Assembly (NCBI GenBank): GCA_000337115.1
Contig: AOIR01000036.1
Location: 18,373-82,372 of the forward strand
Source: Natrinema thermotolerans DSM 11552
GTDB taxonomy: Archaea; Halobacteriota; Halobacteria; Halobacteriales; Natrialbaceae
Direction: 5' to 3'
Length of the DNA: 64,000 nt
Shown here: piece after piece, positions 25,444-34,379 of the stretch
Layout of the letters: each line of letters opens with the position of its first letter
Numbering within the stretch: position 1 is the stretch's first letter
Notes under the pieces: generated by a model
The model's input: only the letters and a program-made list of their open reading frames with translations
What the model was told of the DNA's origin: nothing
Database searches by the model: none
Position numbers and translations under genes: made by a program

Positions 25444-27633
25444 TCAGTCCGAGAACATCGACCCGAGCTGGTCGCGCCACTCCTGAATGTCGGTCACGTC
25501 CGCGCGCACCGTCTCGACGTCGTCCGCGAGGTCCTCGATATCGTCCTCGAGATCCTCGACGTCGTCTTCGACTGACTCCACGTCATCCTCGACCCCGTCG
25601 ACATCGTCTTCAAGCTCCTCGACATCGTCCTCGATTGATTCCACGTCGTCCTCCACGGTTTCGAGATCGCCCGCAACCGTCTCGACCTCGTCGTCGACGG
25701 ACTCGACGTCGGCTTCCACGTCCGCGAGGTCGGCCTCGAGGCCCTCGACGTCGTCGTCGACGGCGTTTACCTCCGACTGGAGATCGCCGTTCCAGTCGCT
25801 GAGATCGTCGACGTCCGCGGCGACCTCGTCGACCCGCGAGGTGGTCCCCTCGAGTCGGTCGTCGACGGACTCGATCTCGGCTTCCAGTGCTTCGAGATCG
25901 GACTGGAGATCCTCGATGAGCTGTGCCCCCGTCCCGTTCTCCTCGAGGAACGTCTCGAGGGCGTCGGTGTAGGCGGCCACTTCCTCGACGCGGGACTGGA
26001 GGTGATCGACTTTCGCGATCTCGGCACCCGTGGGCTCGACGTCGAGTTCGGCACGGATCGCCTCGAGATCGTCGTCGTCGACGTTGCCTTCGCGGATCTC
26101 GGTCGCGAGCCGGGTGGCGACGGAGCCGGTGAACTCCGGTGCCGGATTCGGGGCGGCGTCGGCCGTCGCGGCGGCGTCCTCGACCGGTGGCTCGTCTTCG
26201 ATCCCGGCTGTCACACCGGTCTCATCGGCTGTCGAGTCGGCGTCGACCTCGGGCTCGGATTCGGTGGCCGGCTGCGTATCGGGCTCCGGCTGGGACTCCG
26301 CCTCGAGATCGGTGTCGTCGGTCGCTTCGCCGTCGGGTTCCTCATCCGTGTCCGCCTCGAGGTCACTGTCGGCAGTGGTTTCAGCGTCGGACTCAGCAAG
26401 GGATTCGTCGTCGGCCGCTTCGGAGTCCGGTTCCGCGTCGGCTTCCGCCGACGCCTCGAGCGCGTCGTCGGATTCCTCGGCGGCCGTGGCTTCGTCGCCG
26501 TCGTCACTCGCCGTCTCGTCGGCTTCGGTCGCAACGTCGGGCTCGGACGGGTCAGCATCGTCCGCCGCCAGATCGATTTCGGGCGCGTCGCCGGCATCGT
26601 CTTCCTCGGCCACATCGTCAGCGTCGCCTTCGTCGGCATCGTCGTCGATGTCGAGTTCGATCGCGGCGTCGTCGTCGACTGGCGTCTCGTCGTCGGCTTC
26701 GGCAGCCGCTTCGGTCGCGGTGTCGGCCGCAGGGCTCGAGTCGTCGGCCTCGTCGCCGAGATCGAGATCGACGCTGGGCTCGTCCGATCCGTCCGCCGCA
26801 TCGTCTTCGTCCGCCTTGCTATCGATCTCGAGGTCCTCGTCGGTCCCTATCTCGATCCCGCCCTCGTCGGCCCCGATCGAAAGGCCGGCATCGTCGTCAG
26901 CAGCCGTGTCCTCGTCGGGCTCGGGGATCTCCTCGTCGTCGAAGCCGAGATCGATATCCGGCGTTTCCTCCGTCTCCTCGTCATCGTCAACATCGGCCGT
27001 CTCCGGCTCGGGATCGACGTTCTCGAGGTCGAGGTCTAGCCCCGCCGACTCGTCGTCCTCCGCCTCGGCGTCGGCGGATTCGGCGTCGGTTTCGGCGGCC
27101 GTTGTGGTCGTCTCGTCGGCCACGTTCTCCGCTTCGTCCTCGAGTCCCGGTACCGAGTCGGAATCGCCGGAGATCATGTCCTTGACGGCCTGATTGCGGT
27201 CCTCCGAGACGATGTTGCCGATGACTTCGTCGTCGACCTCGTCGGCCGTGTCGGCGGCGTCGTCGCGGGCGCTGAGATCGGCGATCGCGGGCTCCCCGAG
27301 AAACGCCGTCGCGCGGCTCTCGTCCTCGAGTTGGATACCGTAGACAGTCAGGAGCGTCTCGTCGGGCTCGAGGGTGGCCGTGAACTCGACGTGGTGGTCC
27401 TGATAGGCTGTCCAGTCGTCGCTGTGGTAGTCGGGATGGAACCCGACCTTGTCCATCGGGAACGATTCGGGGATGTCCTCGGAGAGTTGGAACGTGACCG
27501 GCTCGTCACGGTCCGATTCGATCTCGAACCGGATCGCGGGGACGGGGAACTCGTCCGCTGCGAACGTCTTCCGGACGGTTACCCCATCGGCACTGACCTC
27601 GATCACGTCGTCCGTATCGGCGGTGCTACTCAT
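25444..27633 (-). CDS. Large acidic coiled-coil protein
   Basis: A 729-residue protein, among the most acidic in the window. Residues 1-115 form a compact beta-rich domain (VTVRKTFAADEFPVPAIRFEIESDRDEPVTFQLSEDIPESFPMD). About 130-500 is low-complexity Asp/Glu/Ala/Thr sequence, probably disordered. About 510-600 (TGSVATRLATEIREGNVDDDDLEAIRAEL) is helical, and 600-729 is a continuous coiled coil with seven-residue periodicity (repeats of the type VEDDVESIEDDVEEL). There are no signal peptide or membrane segments. A TATA box (27657-27665) supports the ATG. Function is not recognised; the shape suggests a cytoskeletal, scaffold or chromosome-associated spacer. Confidence 0.7.
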   Translation of the reverse strand: MSSTADTDDVIEVSADGVTVRKTFAADEFPVPAIRFEIESDRDEPVTFQLSEDIPESFPMDKVGFHPDYHSDDWTAYQDHHVEFTATLEPDETLLTVYGIQLEDESRATAFLGEPAIADLSARDDAADTADEVDDEVIGNIVSEDRNQAVKDMISGDSDSVPGLEDEAENVADETTTTAAETDAESADAEAEDDESAGLDLDLENVDPEPETADVDDDEETEETPDIDLGFDDEEIPEPDEDTAADDDAGLSIGADEGGIEIGTDEDLEIDSKADEDDAADGSDEPSVDLDLGDEADDSSPAADTATEAAAEADDETPVDDDAAIELDIDDDADEGDADDVAEEDDAGDAPEIDLAADDADPSEPDVATEADETASDDGDEATAAEESDDALEASAEADAEPDSEAADDESLAESDAETTADSDLEADTDEEPDGEATDDTDLEAESQPEPDTQPATESEPEVDADSTADETGVTAGIEDEPPVEDAAATADAAPNPAPEFTGSVATRLATEIREGNVDDDDLEAIRAELDVEPTGAEIAKVDHLQSRVEEVAAYTDALETFLEENGTGAQLIEDLQSDLEALEAEIESVDDRLEGTTSRVDEVAADVDDLSDWNGDLQSEVNAVDDDVEGLEADLADVEADVESVDDEVETVAGDLETVEDDVESIEDDVEELEDDVDGVEDDVESVEDDVEDLEDDIEDLADDVETVRADVTDIQEWRDQLGSMFSD

Positions 27634-27700
27634 ATGAGACCAACGTTACCATACCATTATTATAAAACGTGCGGACGGTCCGACGACTGGTTTCCCCAGC

Positions 27701-28534
27701 TCAGAGGTCGACGCGATCGCCGATCTCGACGATCTCGAGGTCCCGTGGGGAGTCGAAGCTTCGGGCGTGGTGGTGCAGCGTCGTCGGGTCGGCGGTCAGC
27801 CCCTTCCACATGTCCCAGTGGCTCGGGAGCAACCGGTCGGCATCGATGGCGGCGGCGCACTCGATGAGCTGGTTCTCGTCGTTGTACCAGCGGGTCCGTT
27901 TCGGCTCGCGGGTCTGCTTGTCCGGAATTCGGCCGACGGTGCCGAAAGCGAGCGCCGCGAGGTCGATATCGTACTCGTCGCCGAGGCGTTCGAACTCGTC
28001 GGTCGGTTTCGTATCGCCGCCGTGGAAGAAGGTGCCCGCGTCGTGGTCGATCACGTAGCTCACGGGGTGGGTCGCGTCGGGGTCGTTTGCCACCTCGACG
28101 TGGACGGTGAACTCACCGATCTCGAGCGTGTCGCCCTCGGCGACTTCGGTCAGTTGCTCGTCCGAAACGTCCCAGTCGTCCGTCCAGGCCTCCTCCTCGC
28201 GTGCGACGGCGACGCTGTCATCCGGGCCGTAGAAGGTCGCGTCCGTGGTCTCGAGGATCGGGGCCTGACTCGGCCCGTGGACGTGGTCGGTGTGTTCGTG
28301 GGTCGCGAGGACGGCGTCGGCGGCCGCGACGTCCGCGGGGTCGAACGGGACCGGAATCATCCGGATCGTCCGTGGCGGATCCCCTAGGCCGAGATAGGGG
28401 TCGATGAAGACCGTCGTTCCCTCGCTGCCTTTCAGAACGAAGCCGTTACAGCCGAGATACCAGATCGCCACGCCGTCGGGGGTCGCGTCCGCGACGTCGC
28501 GAACGAGCCAGTCGCCCCAGTCGCTTTCGATCAT
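27701..28534 (-). CDS. Metallo-beta-lactamase-fold hydrolase, UlaG-like
   Basis: A 277-residue enzyme of the MBL superfamily in the UlaG/L-ascorbate-6-phosphate lactonase-like branch. The metal motif THEHTDHVHG is at about residues 97-106, followed by DATHPVSYVI with a second metal His, FHGGDTKP with the bridging Asp, and a C-terminal LLPSHWDMW carrying the last His ligand. All ligands for a two-metal site are present. The physiological substrate is not predictable from neighbours: an HTH gene is upstream and the acidic coiled-coil gene downstream. Confidence 0.82.
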   Translation of the reverse strand: MIESDWGDWLVRDVADATPDGVAIWYLGCNGFVLKGSEGTTVFIDPYLGLGDPPRTIRMIPVPFDPADVAAADAVLATHEHTDHVHGPSQAPILETTDATFYGPDDSVAVAREEEAWTDDWDVSDEQLTEVAEGDTLEIGEFTVHVEVANDPDATHPVSYVIDHDAGTFFHGGDTKPTDEFERLGDEYDIDLAALAFGTVGRIPDKQTREPKRTRWYNDENQLIECAAAIDADRLLPSHWDMWKGLTADPTTLHHHARSFDSPRDLEIVEIGDRVDL

Positions 28535-28674
28535 ACTCGAGGATGCGGACAGCGACCCGGTAAGTGTTGTCGTCTCGGCCGATGGAGCGTCCGCTATCGG
28601 ATCGGGTTCGACGACCGCGAGAGACAGTCAGAGAGACGGACGGGCGGGGTATCGGCGGACGTGATCGGACACGG

Positions 28675-29421
28675 TTAGAGCGGGAACGGCGAGCGGCGGG
28701 CGTCCGGCGCCGCATCGGCGTCGGTACTGGCGGTTTCGATCGCCGGCGTCCCGTCGGTGGATCGAACCCACTCGGTGCGAACGCGCGGATGGCCCTCGTA
28801 GGAGACCCGACCCGACTCGTCGTCGTAGCCGATCAGCGTGGCCTCGTGCAACAGCGGCAGGTGGACGTGAACGAGGGCGGTACGGACCTCGTCGACGCGG
28901 TCCTGTGTTACCTCGTGCCCGACTGCGTCGGCCTCCGCGGCCGCCACGGCTCGAGCGAGCGCCGCCGTCGTGACGGGCTGGTACCGATCGCCGAGTATCG
29001 CGAGGGTCCGTCGCCTGCGTTCGTCGGCGAGGGCCTCGAAGAGGGCATCGAGGGTGGTCGCCTCGAGGTCGCGGTTCGAGCCCGAGAGCGCTTCCGCGAA
29101 CACGGTGTCGTCCAGCAGTTGCTCGTCGGGGACCCGAACGACGTCGTCGTCCGTCTCGAGCAGTCCCGCGTCCATCAGCCGCGGGAGCAGCTTGTGGTGG
29201 AGTTCGGCGAGCGCCCGCTGCTGGTCGTCCGCCGAGACGTCGTGGCGGCGTGTATCCGCTGTTACCGCCGCGAACTCGGCCGCAAGGTCGTCTTTCCCGA
29301 TCCCGTCCGGCGATCGCTCGTGAACGAGCCGGAGGAGCGTTCGTCGACGAGCGTCGGCGAGGGCGGCGAAGCGATCGGTGTGACCGGCGGCCGCGGATCC
29401 GCTCGAGGCTGAGTTACTCAT
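28675..29421 (-). CDS. Tandem DUF7344-type winged-helix regulator
   Basis: A 248-residue protein with two copies of the DUF7344 winged-helix fold: RFAALADARRRTLLRLVHE ... LAELHHKLLPRLMDAGLLETDD (about 16-100) and LFEALADERRRRTLAILGD ... ALVHVHLPLLHEATLIGYDDESGRV (about 125-210). The duplicated form probably mimics a dimer of the single-domain type seen at 17.9 kb. The extended Ala/Asp/Arg-rich tail is disordered. No sensory domain is attached, and no target is evident. Confidence 0.78.
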   Translation of the reverse strand: MSNSASSGSAAAGHTDRFAALADARRRTLLRLVHERSPDGIGKDDLAAEFAAVTADTRRHDVSADDQQRALAELHHKLLPRLMDAGLLETDDDVVRVPDEQLLDDTVFAEALSGSNRDLEATTLDALFEALADERRRRTLAILGDRYQPVTTAALARAVAAAEADAVGHEVTQDRVDEVRTALVHVHLPLLHEATLIGYDDESGRVSYEGHPRVRTEWVRSTDGTPAIETASTDADAAPDARRSPFPL

Positions 29422-29640
29422 CGACTACTGGTCGGGGACTAACGGGCAAAAGGGTGCTTCCAAACAGATTTGGAATCAGTCCCTCATTATGGCCACTTTG
29501 CTTTACATTCTACCAGATACTGCTATTTAGTGCTGTACGTAGCGATCTTTTTCGAAGATAGCAAAACGAATGTCTATCACACAGTATTGTCAGACGAGCC
29601 TGAAACACGCCGACGATGTACGGAGACAGAGGAAAAAGCG

Positions 29641-30690
29641 TTACCAGGTGCCGTGGAACGTGTCGAAGGAGAGTTCGTCCAGGGGCTTGTTGCCGACCGC
29701 GATCTCGTACTCGCCGGGCGTGAGCATCGGCTTGTGGAACTGCGGGCCGTCGTCGGTCGTGATCCGCGGACAGCCGGTGTTGACGAACGCGTCCATGTCG
29801 AAGTTCCGCAGGCGGTCCGGCGTCACCTCGTCCATCGTGATGAGGTAGGCGTCGTCGTTATCCTCGAGGATCTCCTGGGCCTGCTCCCAGCGGCCCTGCC
29901 CGATCTTGGTACAGAAGATGACGCCCCACTTCTCGGCGTCCATCGCGCGGTGGACGGCACCGTAGCGCTGTTTCATGAACTTCTCCGTGTCGGCGACGGT
30001 GACGACGTTGTTGACGGGGTCGGCGATGACAACGTGCTTGTCGGGATACTCCATCGCCAATCCGAGCGGGTGGAACTTGCCGCCGCCGACGTAGAGGACC
30101 TGATCCGCAGGGACGTCCGCGCTCGCGTAGTTACATCCCAGGACCTGTCCCTCGTGGGTCAGCCGATCGTCGCCGCGGCGGCTGTGGACCTCATAACCCC
30201 GTTCCTCGAGGAAGGCAGCCATCTCCTCGTAGCGATTCATGTGCTGGGCGGTCGTCACGAGACCGACGTCTTCGGTCTCTTCCGGCGGCTCGAGGGTGTC
30301 GAGCGCGTCCTCCATGATCGGCGTGACCTCGACGTTCGAGAACAGCGGCACGTAGATCACCTTGTCCGTGTCCTTCATCGGCGAGTGGCCGAAGTGAACG
30401 AACACGTCGGTGCGTTTCATCAGATAGGTGTCGAGGTCGCAGGCACCGTAACAGGGCTGGCCCGAGAGCATGAACGTCACGTCGTCGTCGGCCAGCTCCC
30501 GGAGGTCGTCGGCGACGGACGGCCCTCGTCGTTTCAGTCCCTCGGGGAACTGCAGGCCGACCTTCGTGGCGTCTCGCTCCTCGATCGCGTCGACGATCGT
30601 CTCGAGTTCGTAGTCCCACTCCCGGTCGTGCTTGAGCTGCATTCCGGTGTTCCGGAGGTCCCCTTCAGTGTACTCCGACTCCTGACTCAT
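29641..30690 (-). CDS. dph2: Diphthamide biosynthesis enzyme Dph2
   Basis: Radical-type Fe-S enzyme that transfers a 3-amino-3-carboxypropyl group from S-adenosylmethionine to a histidine of translation elongation factor 2, the first step of diphthamide formation. The 349-residue product has the three conserved cysteine sites that hold the 4Fe-4S cluster: GQPCYGACD (C80, C84), VLGCNYAS and NTGCPRI. Other family blocks are VGLQFPEGLKRR, YVGGGKFHPLGL and CTKIGQGR. The ATG at 30690 (MSQESEY) is preferred; longer in-frame sequence upstream is low-complexity and antisense in character. An archaeal homodimer is expected. Confidence 0.93.
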   Translation of the reverse strand: MSQESEYTEGDLRNTGMQLKHDREWDYELETIVDAIEERDATKVGLQFPEGLKRRGPSVADDLRELADDDVTFMLSGQPCYGACDLDTYLMKRTDVFVHFGHSPMKDTDKVIYVPLFSNVEVTPIMEDALDTLEPPEETEDVGLVTTAQHMNRYEEMAAFLEERGYEVHSRRGDDRLTHEGQVLGCNYASADVPADQVLYVGGGKFHPLGLAMEYPDKHVVIADPVNNVVTVADTEKFMKQRYGAVHRAMDAEKWGVIFCTKIGQGRWEQAQEILEDNDDAYLITMDEVTPDRLRNFDMDAFVNTGCPRITTDDGPQFHKPMLTPGEYEIAVGNKPLDELSFDTFHGTW

Positions 30691-30743
30691 TAGCACTGCT
30701 TGCGCCCACGAACGTATAACGCCGACGCTTCTGGTGGACCGGC

Positions 30744-31322
30744 TTACGACCGCTCGCGGACCCCCTCGGATCGAGCGGGCTCGCCGTACGTGCAGGTCCC
30801 GAACGCGGCCCGGAAGTCCTCGCCGTCGAAGCCATCGAGCAACGCGTCCACCGTCCCGAGCAGTTCCTCGAGACGGTTCTCGTCCGATGTGTCGCGGCCG
30901 GTGTCGGTCCCGGCATTCTCGGGAGCGTCGCCGGCCGCGAGAGCCGCGCATTCGTCGATCAGCTCGTCATAGCAGACCCGACGCAGCAGTCGATCGACGG
31001 TCTCACACAGTGTGGCGTTCGAAACCGGTTCGGTGAGTTCGACGGCCGCCGTGCGGTCACGGTCGGGCTCGTCGTCCCTGCGAAGTATCGCCATCGCGTA
31101 TCCCGCGCCCCTGCGTTCGACGGCTCGCGCGACGACAGTTCCGTCGGCCGTTCGCAGATCCCGTCCGATCAGGGCCACGTCGACGGCCTCGAGTCGCGCG
31201 AGCGCGTCGGACCCATCGGTCGTCGTCTCGACCCGGTACGCCCCCGTGAGCCACGAGCGGTACTCGGCGACCGCGTCGGGGTCGGTGGCCGCGACGAGAA
31301 CGGTTCGCTGTGCGTCAATCAT
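30744..31322 (-). CDS. HalX-domain protein with degenerate receiver domain
   Basis: A 192-residue protein with a receiver-like domain (about 6-115) followed by a HalX helical domain (CYDELIDECAALAAG ... LLGTVDALLDGFDGEDFRAAFG). Alignment by eye with typical HalX receivers shows loss of the phosphorylation machinery: the acidic pair is replaced in LVAATDPDA, the phospho-acceptor Asp position reads Gly in VALIGRDLR, and the conserved Lys near the C-terminus is missing in VELTEPVS. It should therefore be a phosphorylation-independent pseudo-receiver. No partner kinase is adjacent. It lies upstream of dph2, apparently as a separate gene. Confidence 0.75.
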   Translation of the reverse strand: MIDAQRTVLVAATDPDAVAEYRSWLTGAYRVETTTDGSDALARLEAVDVALIGRDLRTADGTVVARAVERRGAGYAMAILRRDDEPDRDRTAAVELTEPVSNATLCETVDRLLRRVCYDELIDECAALAAGDAPENAGTDTGRDTSDENRLEELLGTVDALLDGFDGEDFRAAFGTCTYGEPARSEGVRERS

Positions 31323-31513
31323 TACTCTCGTTCTCTGCTGCCGGCTTGGATATCAAACTATGGATAAAACCAATACTATTTACATGTGTCGGCGTGTATC
31401 CAACCGGGACGCCCTCGAGAGCGATCGTGTCGGCCGATCGGCCGGGATGACGGTCCTGCCGACTTCGTTTTCCGTCCCAACAGTCATAGTACTGGAGCGT
31501 AAACAGGGGGTTA

Positions 31514-32437
31514 ATGGCAGCGGAACAGGCCACAGACGGCTATCTCTTCGACCTCTATCGTCGATACATCGGTGAACCGGAGGACCGGACCGACGTTTAC
31601 GTTGGATTCGGATTGTTCCTCGGTGGAATCGGACTCGCACTCGTCGGACTGCTGCTTTTCCTGTGGGGGAACACCTACGACGCCCGCACCGCGGGTTACG
31701 TCGCGTGGGTCGGCCCCGCGTACGCGCTCGCGATGACGGCCCTTCCCGTGACGATGCTCGGTATCGTCGTCCTGTTACCCTCGGAGCGGCGGATGCAGTA
31801 CGCCTCTATCGCCGGCGTCGCCGTGACCATCGCAGCGATACTCGGCTTCCTCGTGGCCTACCCCGGCGACTGGAACGGGTACGGCAACGACTACACCGTC
31901 CCGATCATCGCCACCTACGCCGTCGGGCTGGCTGCGATCACCGCCTCGACCGGGGCGGCCCTGATCGCCCACTACCTCGATATGGCACAGCAGGCCGACG
32001 CCGTCGCGGTCGAGGCCGACGACGACGACGATGAACCGGAACTGACCGACGACGAGATCCAGCAGGACATCGACGACGCGATGGAGGGCGTCGAACTCTC
32101 GTGGGGCGGTGTCGAGAAGACCGAACACAAGCGACTGAACTTCTCGAGCGACGATCTCGGCGATGTCGAGATCGACACCGACGCCGGGACCACGACGACC
32201 CGTTCCTCGGGCGTCGACCAGCAGGTCGCCGGTCTCAAAGGGCTGAAAGGCGGCGAAACGAAACAGACCACCTCGAGTTCGACGGTCGACGACCAGACGG
32301 CGAAACTCAAGGAACTGCGCGAACAGCAACGCGCGGAGGAACTCGCGACGGCCGACGAGGAAAGCGCCACCGAACGCGTCACAAAGCCCTTCGAAGGGTT
32401 GCTGAATCGGGTTCGTTCGCTGGTAAAACGGGATTAA
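31514..32437 (+). CDS. Membrane protein with acidic cytosolic tail (DUF7139-like), next to salactin
   Basis: A 307-residue protein. Four membrane helices span about residues 30-160 (FGLFLGGIGLALVGLLLFLWG, VAWVGPAYALAMTALPVTMLGIVVLL, ASIAGVAVTIAAILGFLVAY, IIATYAVGLAAITASTGAALIAHYL). The second half is soluble and charged, with a DDDDDEPELTDDEIQQDID acidic patch and a C-terminal basic amphipathic helix (FEGLLNRVRSLVKRD). I associate it with the haloarchaeal DUF7139 family. The salactin gene follows 97 bp downstream on the same strand with its own TATA box. A role as membrane tether for the filament is inference. Confidence 0.65.
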   Translation: MAAEQATDGYLFDLYRRYIGEPEDRTDVYVGFGLFLGGIGLALVGLLLFLWGNTYDARTAGYVAWVGPAYALAMTALPVTMLGIVVLLPSERRMQYASIAGVAVTIAAILGFLVAYPGDWNGYGNDYTVPIIATYAVGLAAITASTGAALIAHYLDMAQQADAVAVEADDDDDEPELTDDEIQQDIDDAMEGVELSWGGVEKTEHKRLNFSSDDLGDVEIDTDAGTTTTRSSGVDQQVAGLKGLKGGETKQTTSSSTVDDQTAKLKELREQQRAEELATADEESATERVTKPFEGLLNRVRSLVKRD

Positions 32438-32504
32438 CGCGACCGTGCAGCAGTAATTAATTCTTACTTCGGTGCCGGTAAAGAGAGGAATTAATGCACA
32501 TAGA

Positions 32505-32512
32505 TTTATAAT
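32505..32512 (+). promoter_or_regulatory. TATA box of the salactin gene
   Basis: TTTATAAT is centred 27 nt before the ATG at 32535, giving a leaderless transcript. It shows that salactin has its own promoter even though the preceding membrane-protein gene is on the same strand. Confidence 0.6.
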
Positions 32513-32534
32513 CCGTCGGTGGCCTTCCCCACAC

Positions 32535-33569
32535 ATGGCCAAAGGCCTGGACGTCGGTACGATGAACATCCTGTCAGCACAACAGGATGGGAACGACACG
32601 GTTTTCGTGCAACAGCGTAACTCCTTCGTCGAGATCGAGTACTCGGACATGGCCGAGCAGATGCTCTCGCGAAGCGAAGTCCTCCACATTCGCAAGGACG
32701 ACAAGGTCTACGTCGTCGGCGACGACGCCCTGAACTTCGCGAACATCTTCAACAAGGAGACCCGTCGGCCGATGAAACACGGGATCCTCTCGAACGACGA
32801 GCAGAGCGCGATCCCGATGATGAAACTCATCATCGAGCAGGTCGTCGGCGAGCCCGCGTATCCGGACGAGAAGCTCTACTTCTCGACGCCCGCGGACCCG
32901 ATCGACTCGGACCTCTCGACGCTGTACCACCAGAAGACGATCGAGTCCTTCCTCGACGACATGGGCTACGACGCCGAGCCCATCAACGAGGGGATGTCCG
33001 TCATCTACTCCGAACTCGCGGACAACAACTTCACCGGTCTCGGGATCTCGTTCGGTGCCGGGATGACGAACGTCTGTCTGGCCTACTACGCGGTGCCGGT
33101 CATGAAGTTCTCGGTGGCCCGCGGTGGCGACTGGGTCGACGAGCAGGCCGCTCGCGCAACGGGCACGCCCGTGGACAAGGTCACCTCGATCAAGGAAGAC
33201 GACTTCGAACTCGACTTCACGACCGATGTCGGTGGCGTCGAGGGGGCGCTCTCGATTTACTACGAGAACCTGCTCGACTACGTCATCGAGAACATCGTCA
33301 AGGAAGTCGACGAGGAAGACGTCGAGGAAGGCCTCGACGTTCCCGTCGTCGTCACCGGCGGGACCTCCAGCCCGAGCGGCTTCGAGGCCCTGTTCAAGGA
33401 CCACCTCGAGGAGGCGAACATTCCGTTCTCGATCAGCGGCGTCACGCACGCGAACGAACCGCTGTACAGCGTCGCTCGCGGTGGTCTGGTCGCGGCCCGT
33501 TCCGACGAGGACGTCGATCACGACGACGGTGGCGACGAGGAAGCGGAAGCGGCGGCTGCGAACGAATAG
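32535..33569 (+). CDS. Salactin, haloarchaeal actin homologue
   Basis: An actin-superfamily ATPase of 344 residues that, in Halobacterium, forms dynamically unstable filaments growing from the cell poles and supports chromosome distribution. The nucleotide-binding motifs are visible: phosphate-1 GLDVGTMN (4-11), phosphate-2 [20 protein letters not shown] (170-189) and the adenosine motif [16 protein letters not shown] (about 270-285). The ATG at 32535 is the second Met of a longer frame and matches the salactin N-terminus [11 protein letters not shown]. The acidic, Ala/Glu-rich C-terminus ([17 protein letters not shown]) is typical. Downstream T6 marks a terminator. Confidence 0.9.
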   Translation: MAKGLDVGTMNILSAQQDGNDTVFVQQRNSFVEIEYSDMAEQMLSRSEVLHIRKDDKVYVVGDDALNFANIFNKETRRPMKHGILSNDEQSAIPMMKLIIEQVVGEPAYPDEKLYFSTPADPIDSDLSTLYHQKTIESFLDDMGYDAEPINEGMSVIYSELADNNFTGLGISFGAGMTNVCLAYYAVPVMKFSVARGGDWVDEQAARATGTPVDKVTSIKEDDFELDFTTDVGGVEGALSIYYENLLDYVIENIVKEVDEEDVEEGLDVPVVVTGGTSSPSGFEALFKDHLEEANIPFSISGVTHANEPLYSVARGGLVAARSDEDVDHDDGGDEEAEAAAANE

Positions 33570-33586
33570 CGACACCCCACAGTCGA

Positions 33587-33592
33587 TTTTTT
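33587..33592 (+). terminator. T-rich terminator after salactin
   Basis: Six consecutive T residues on the plus strand, 17 nt after the salactin stop codon and before the convergent zinc-ribbon gene. A T-run after the stop codon is the usual archaeal termination signal. No GC hairpin precedes it. Confidence 0.5.
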
Positions 33593-33626
33593 CGGCGACG
33601 CGGTCGAGCAGTCCCGACTCGAGTCG

Positions 33627-33797
33627 CTACTCCTCGTAGAAGCGGTTGAACGCGTCCCGCCAGGATTCGGGGTCCTCGCCGACCGGTTGGTGTTCGACGG
33701 GAACGTCGGCGAACCCACAGTGGGGACACGTGACCGTAGACGCGTCGCCGAGTGAGAGTTCCTCGATCGCTCCCCCACACCGTGGACAGTCGTCCAT
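33627..33797 (-). CDS. Small zinc-ribbon protein
   Basis: A 56-residue protein with two CxxC pairs, DCPRCGGAI (about 3-9) and VTCPHCGFAD, that would bind one zinc ion as a rubredoxin-like ribbon, followed by an acidic and aromatic tail (WRDAFNRFYEE). The ATG at 33797 is used because a TTAAG-containing box about 27 nt upstream fits a leaderless start; a GTG five codons earlier is the alternative. It is convergent with salactin. Such proteins often bind RNA or a partner enzyme, but no specific role can be given. Confidence 0.72.
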   Translation of the reverse strand: MDDCPRCGGAIEELSLGDASTVTCPHCGFADVPVEHQPVGEDPESWRDAFNRFYEE

Positions 33798-33986
33798 ACC
33801 TGATACTTTCACGGGCCTGTCTTAACTCTATTCGAACCTCTCGCGAAACAGAGACGTCGAGGTGCCCGCTGGACAAAGCGGCCGCGGCCGCCGTCACACT
33901 GTGACGATACCGGGCCAGTCTGCGACCGTGTATTACTACTACGCATCCAGAAAGCTTTTTGTATGCAGTCTATGTATTAGTGTGTA

Positions 33987-34379
33987 ATGAGTACGACGTC
34001 CCCCAACCCCGCAGTCGAACGCTGTCAACCCGCCGATGCGACTCCCGTCTCCCTCGAGGCCGCGACCCTCGAGTCGACCGCCCCCGAGTACCTCCGCGAT
34101 CTCAAGGCCACCCTGACCGCCGAGGGGATGGTGCCGGCCGAACTGATCGTCGAGGCGTGTTTCGACGCGGACTGCTCGCTGGCGACCCAGGAGGAGGTGG
34201 ATCGGATCCGGGGCTACGTCCGGGCCGGGTCCTTCCTCGGCGTCGGCACGGTGACCGTCAGCGTCGGCGATGTCGCCGACCCGGAGAAGGTCCGGCCCGC
34301 GCTCGCAGCCTGTGCCGAACGCGCCGATCGAGAGGGGCTCGCCTTCGATCTCGAGGGCTCGCTCTCGCTCGCGGAATAA
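33987..34379 (+). CDS. Conserved hypothetical protein paired with a methyltransferase gene
   Basis: A 130-residue acidic soluble protein, not recognised. It has a helical N-terminal half (EYLRDLKATLTAEGMVPAELIVEACFDADC) and a likely strand-rich centre (GSFLGVGTVTVSVGD) followed by helices (VRPALAACAERADREGLAFDLEG). Its TAA stop is immediately followed by the ATG of the METTL5-type gene, so the two are co-transcribed. It could be an accessory subunit or activator of that methyltransferase, but it lacks the zinc-binding cysteines of Trm112, the known METTL5 partner. Confidence 0.65.
   Translation: MSTTSPNPAVERCQPADATPVSLEAATLESTAPEYLRDLKATLTAEGMVPAELIVEACFDADCSLATQEEVDRIRGYVRAGSFLGVGTVTVSVGDVADPEKVRPALAACAERADREGLAFDLEGSLSLAE

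Noticed and set aside
25494-27193. Long ORFs on the plus strand opposite the acidic coiled-coil gene, up to several hundred codons
   Set aside because: They are Ser/Arg-rich mirror images of Asp/Glu codons on the minus strand, a usual effect of high GC and acidic composition; no promoter or family resemblance.
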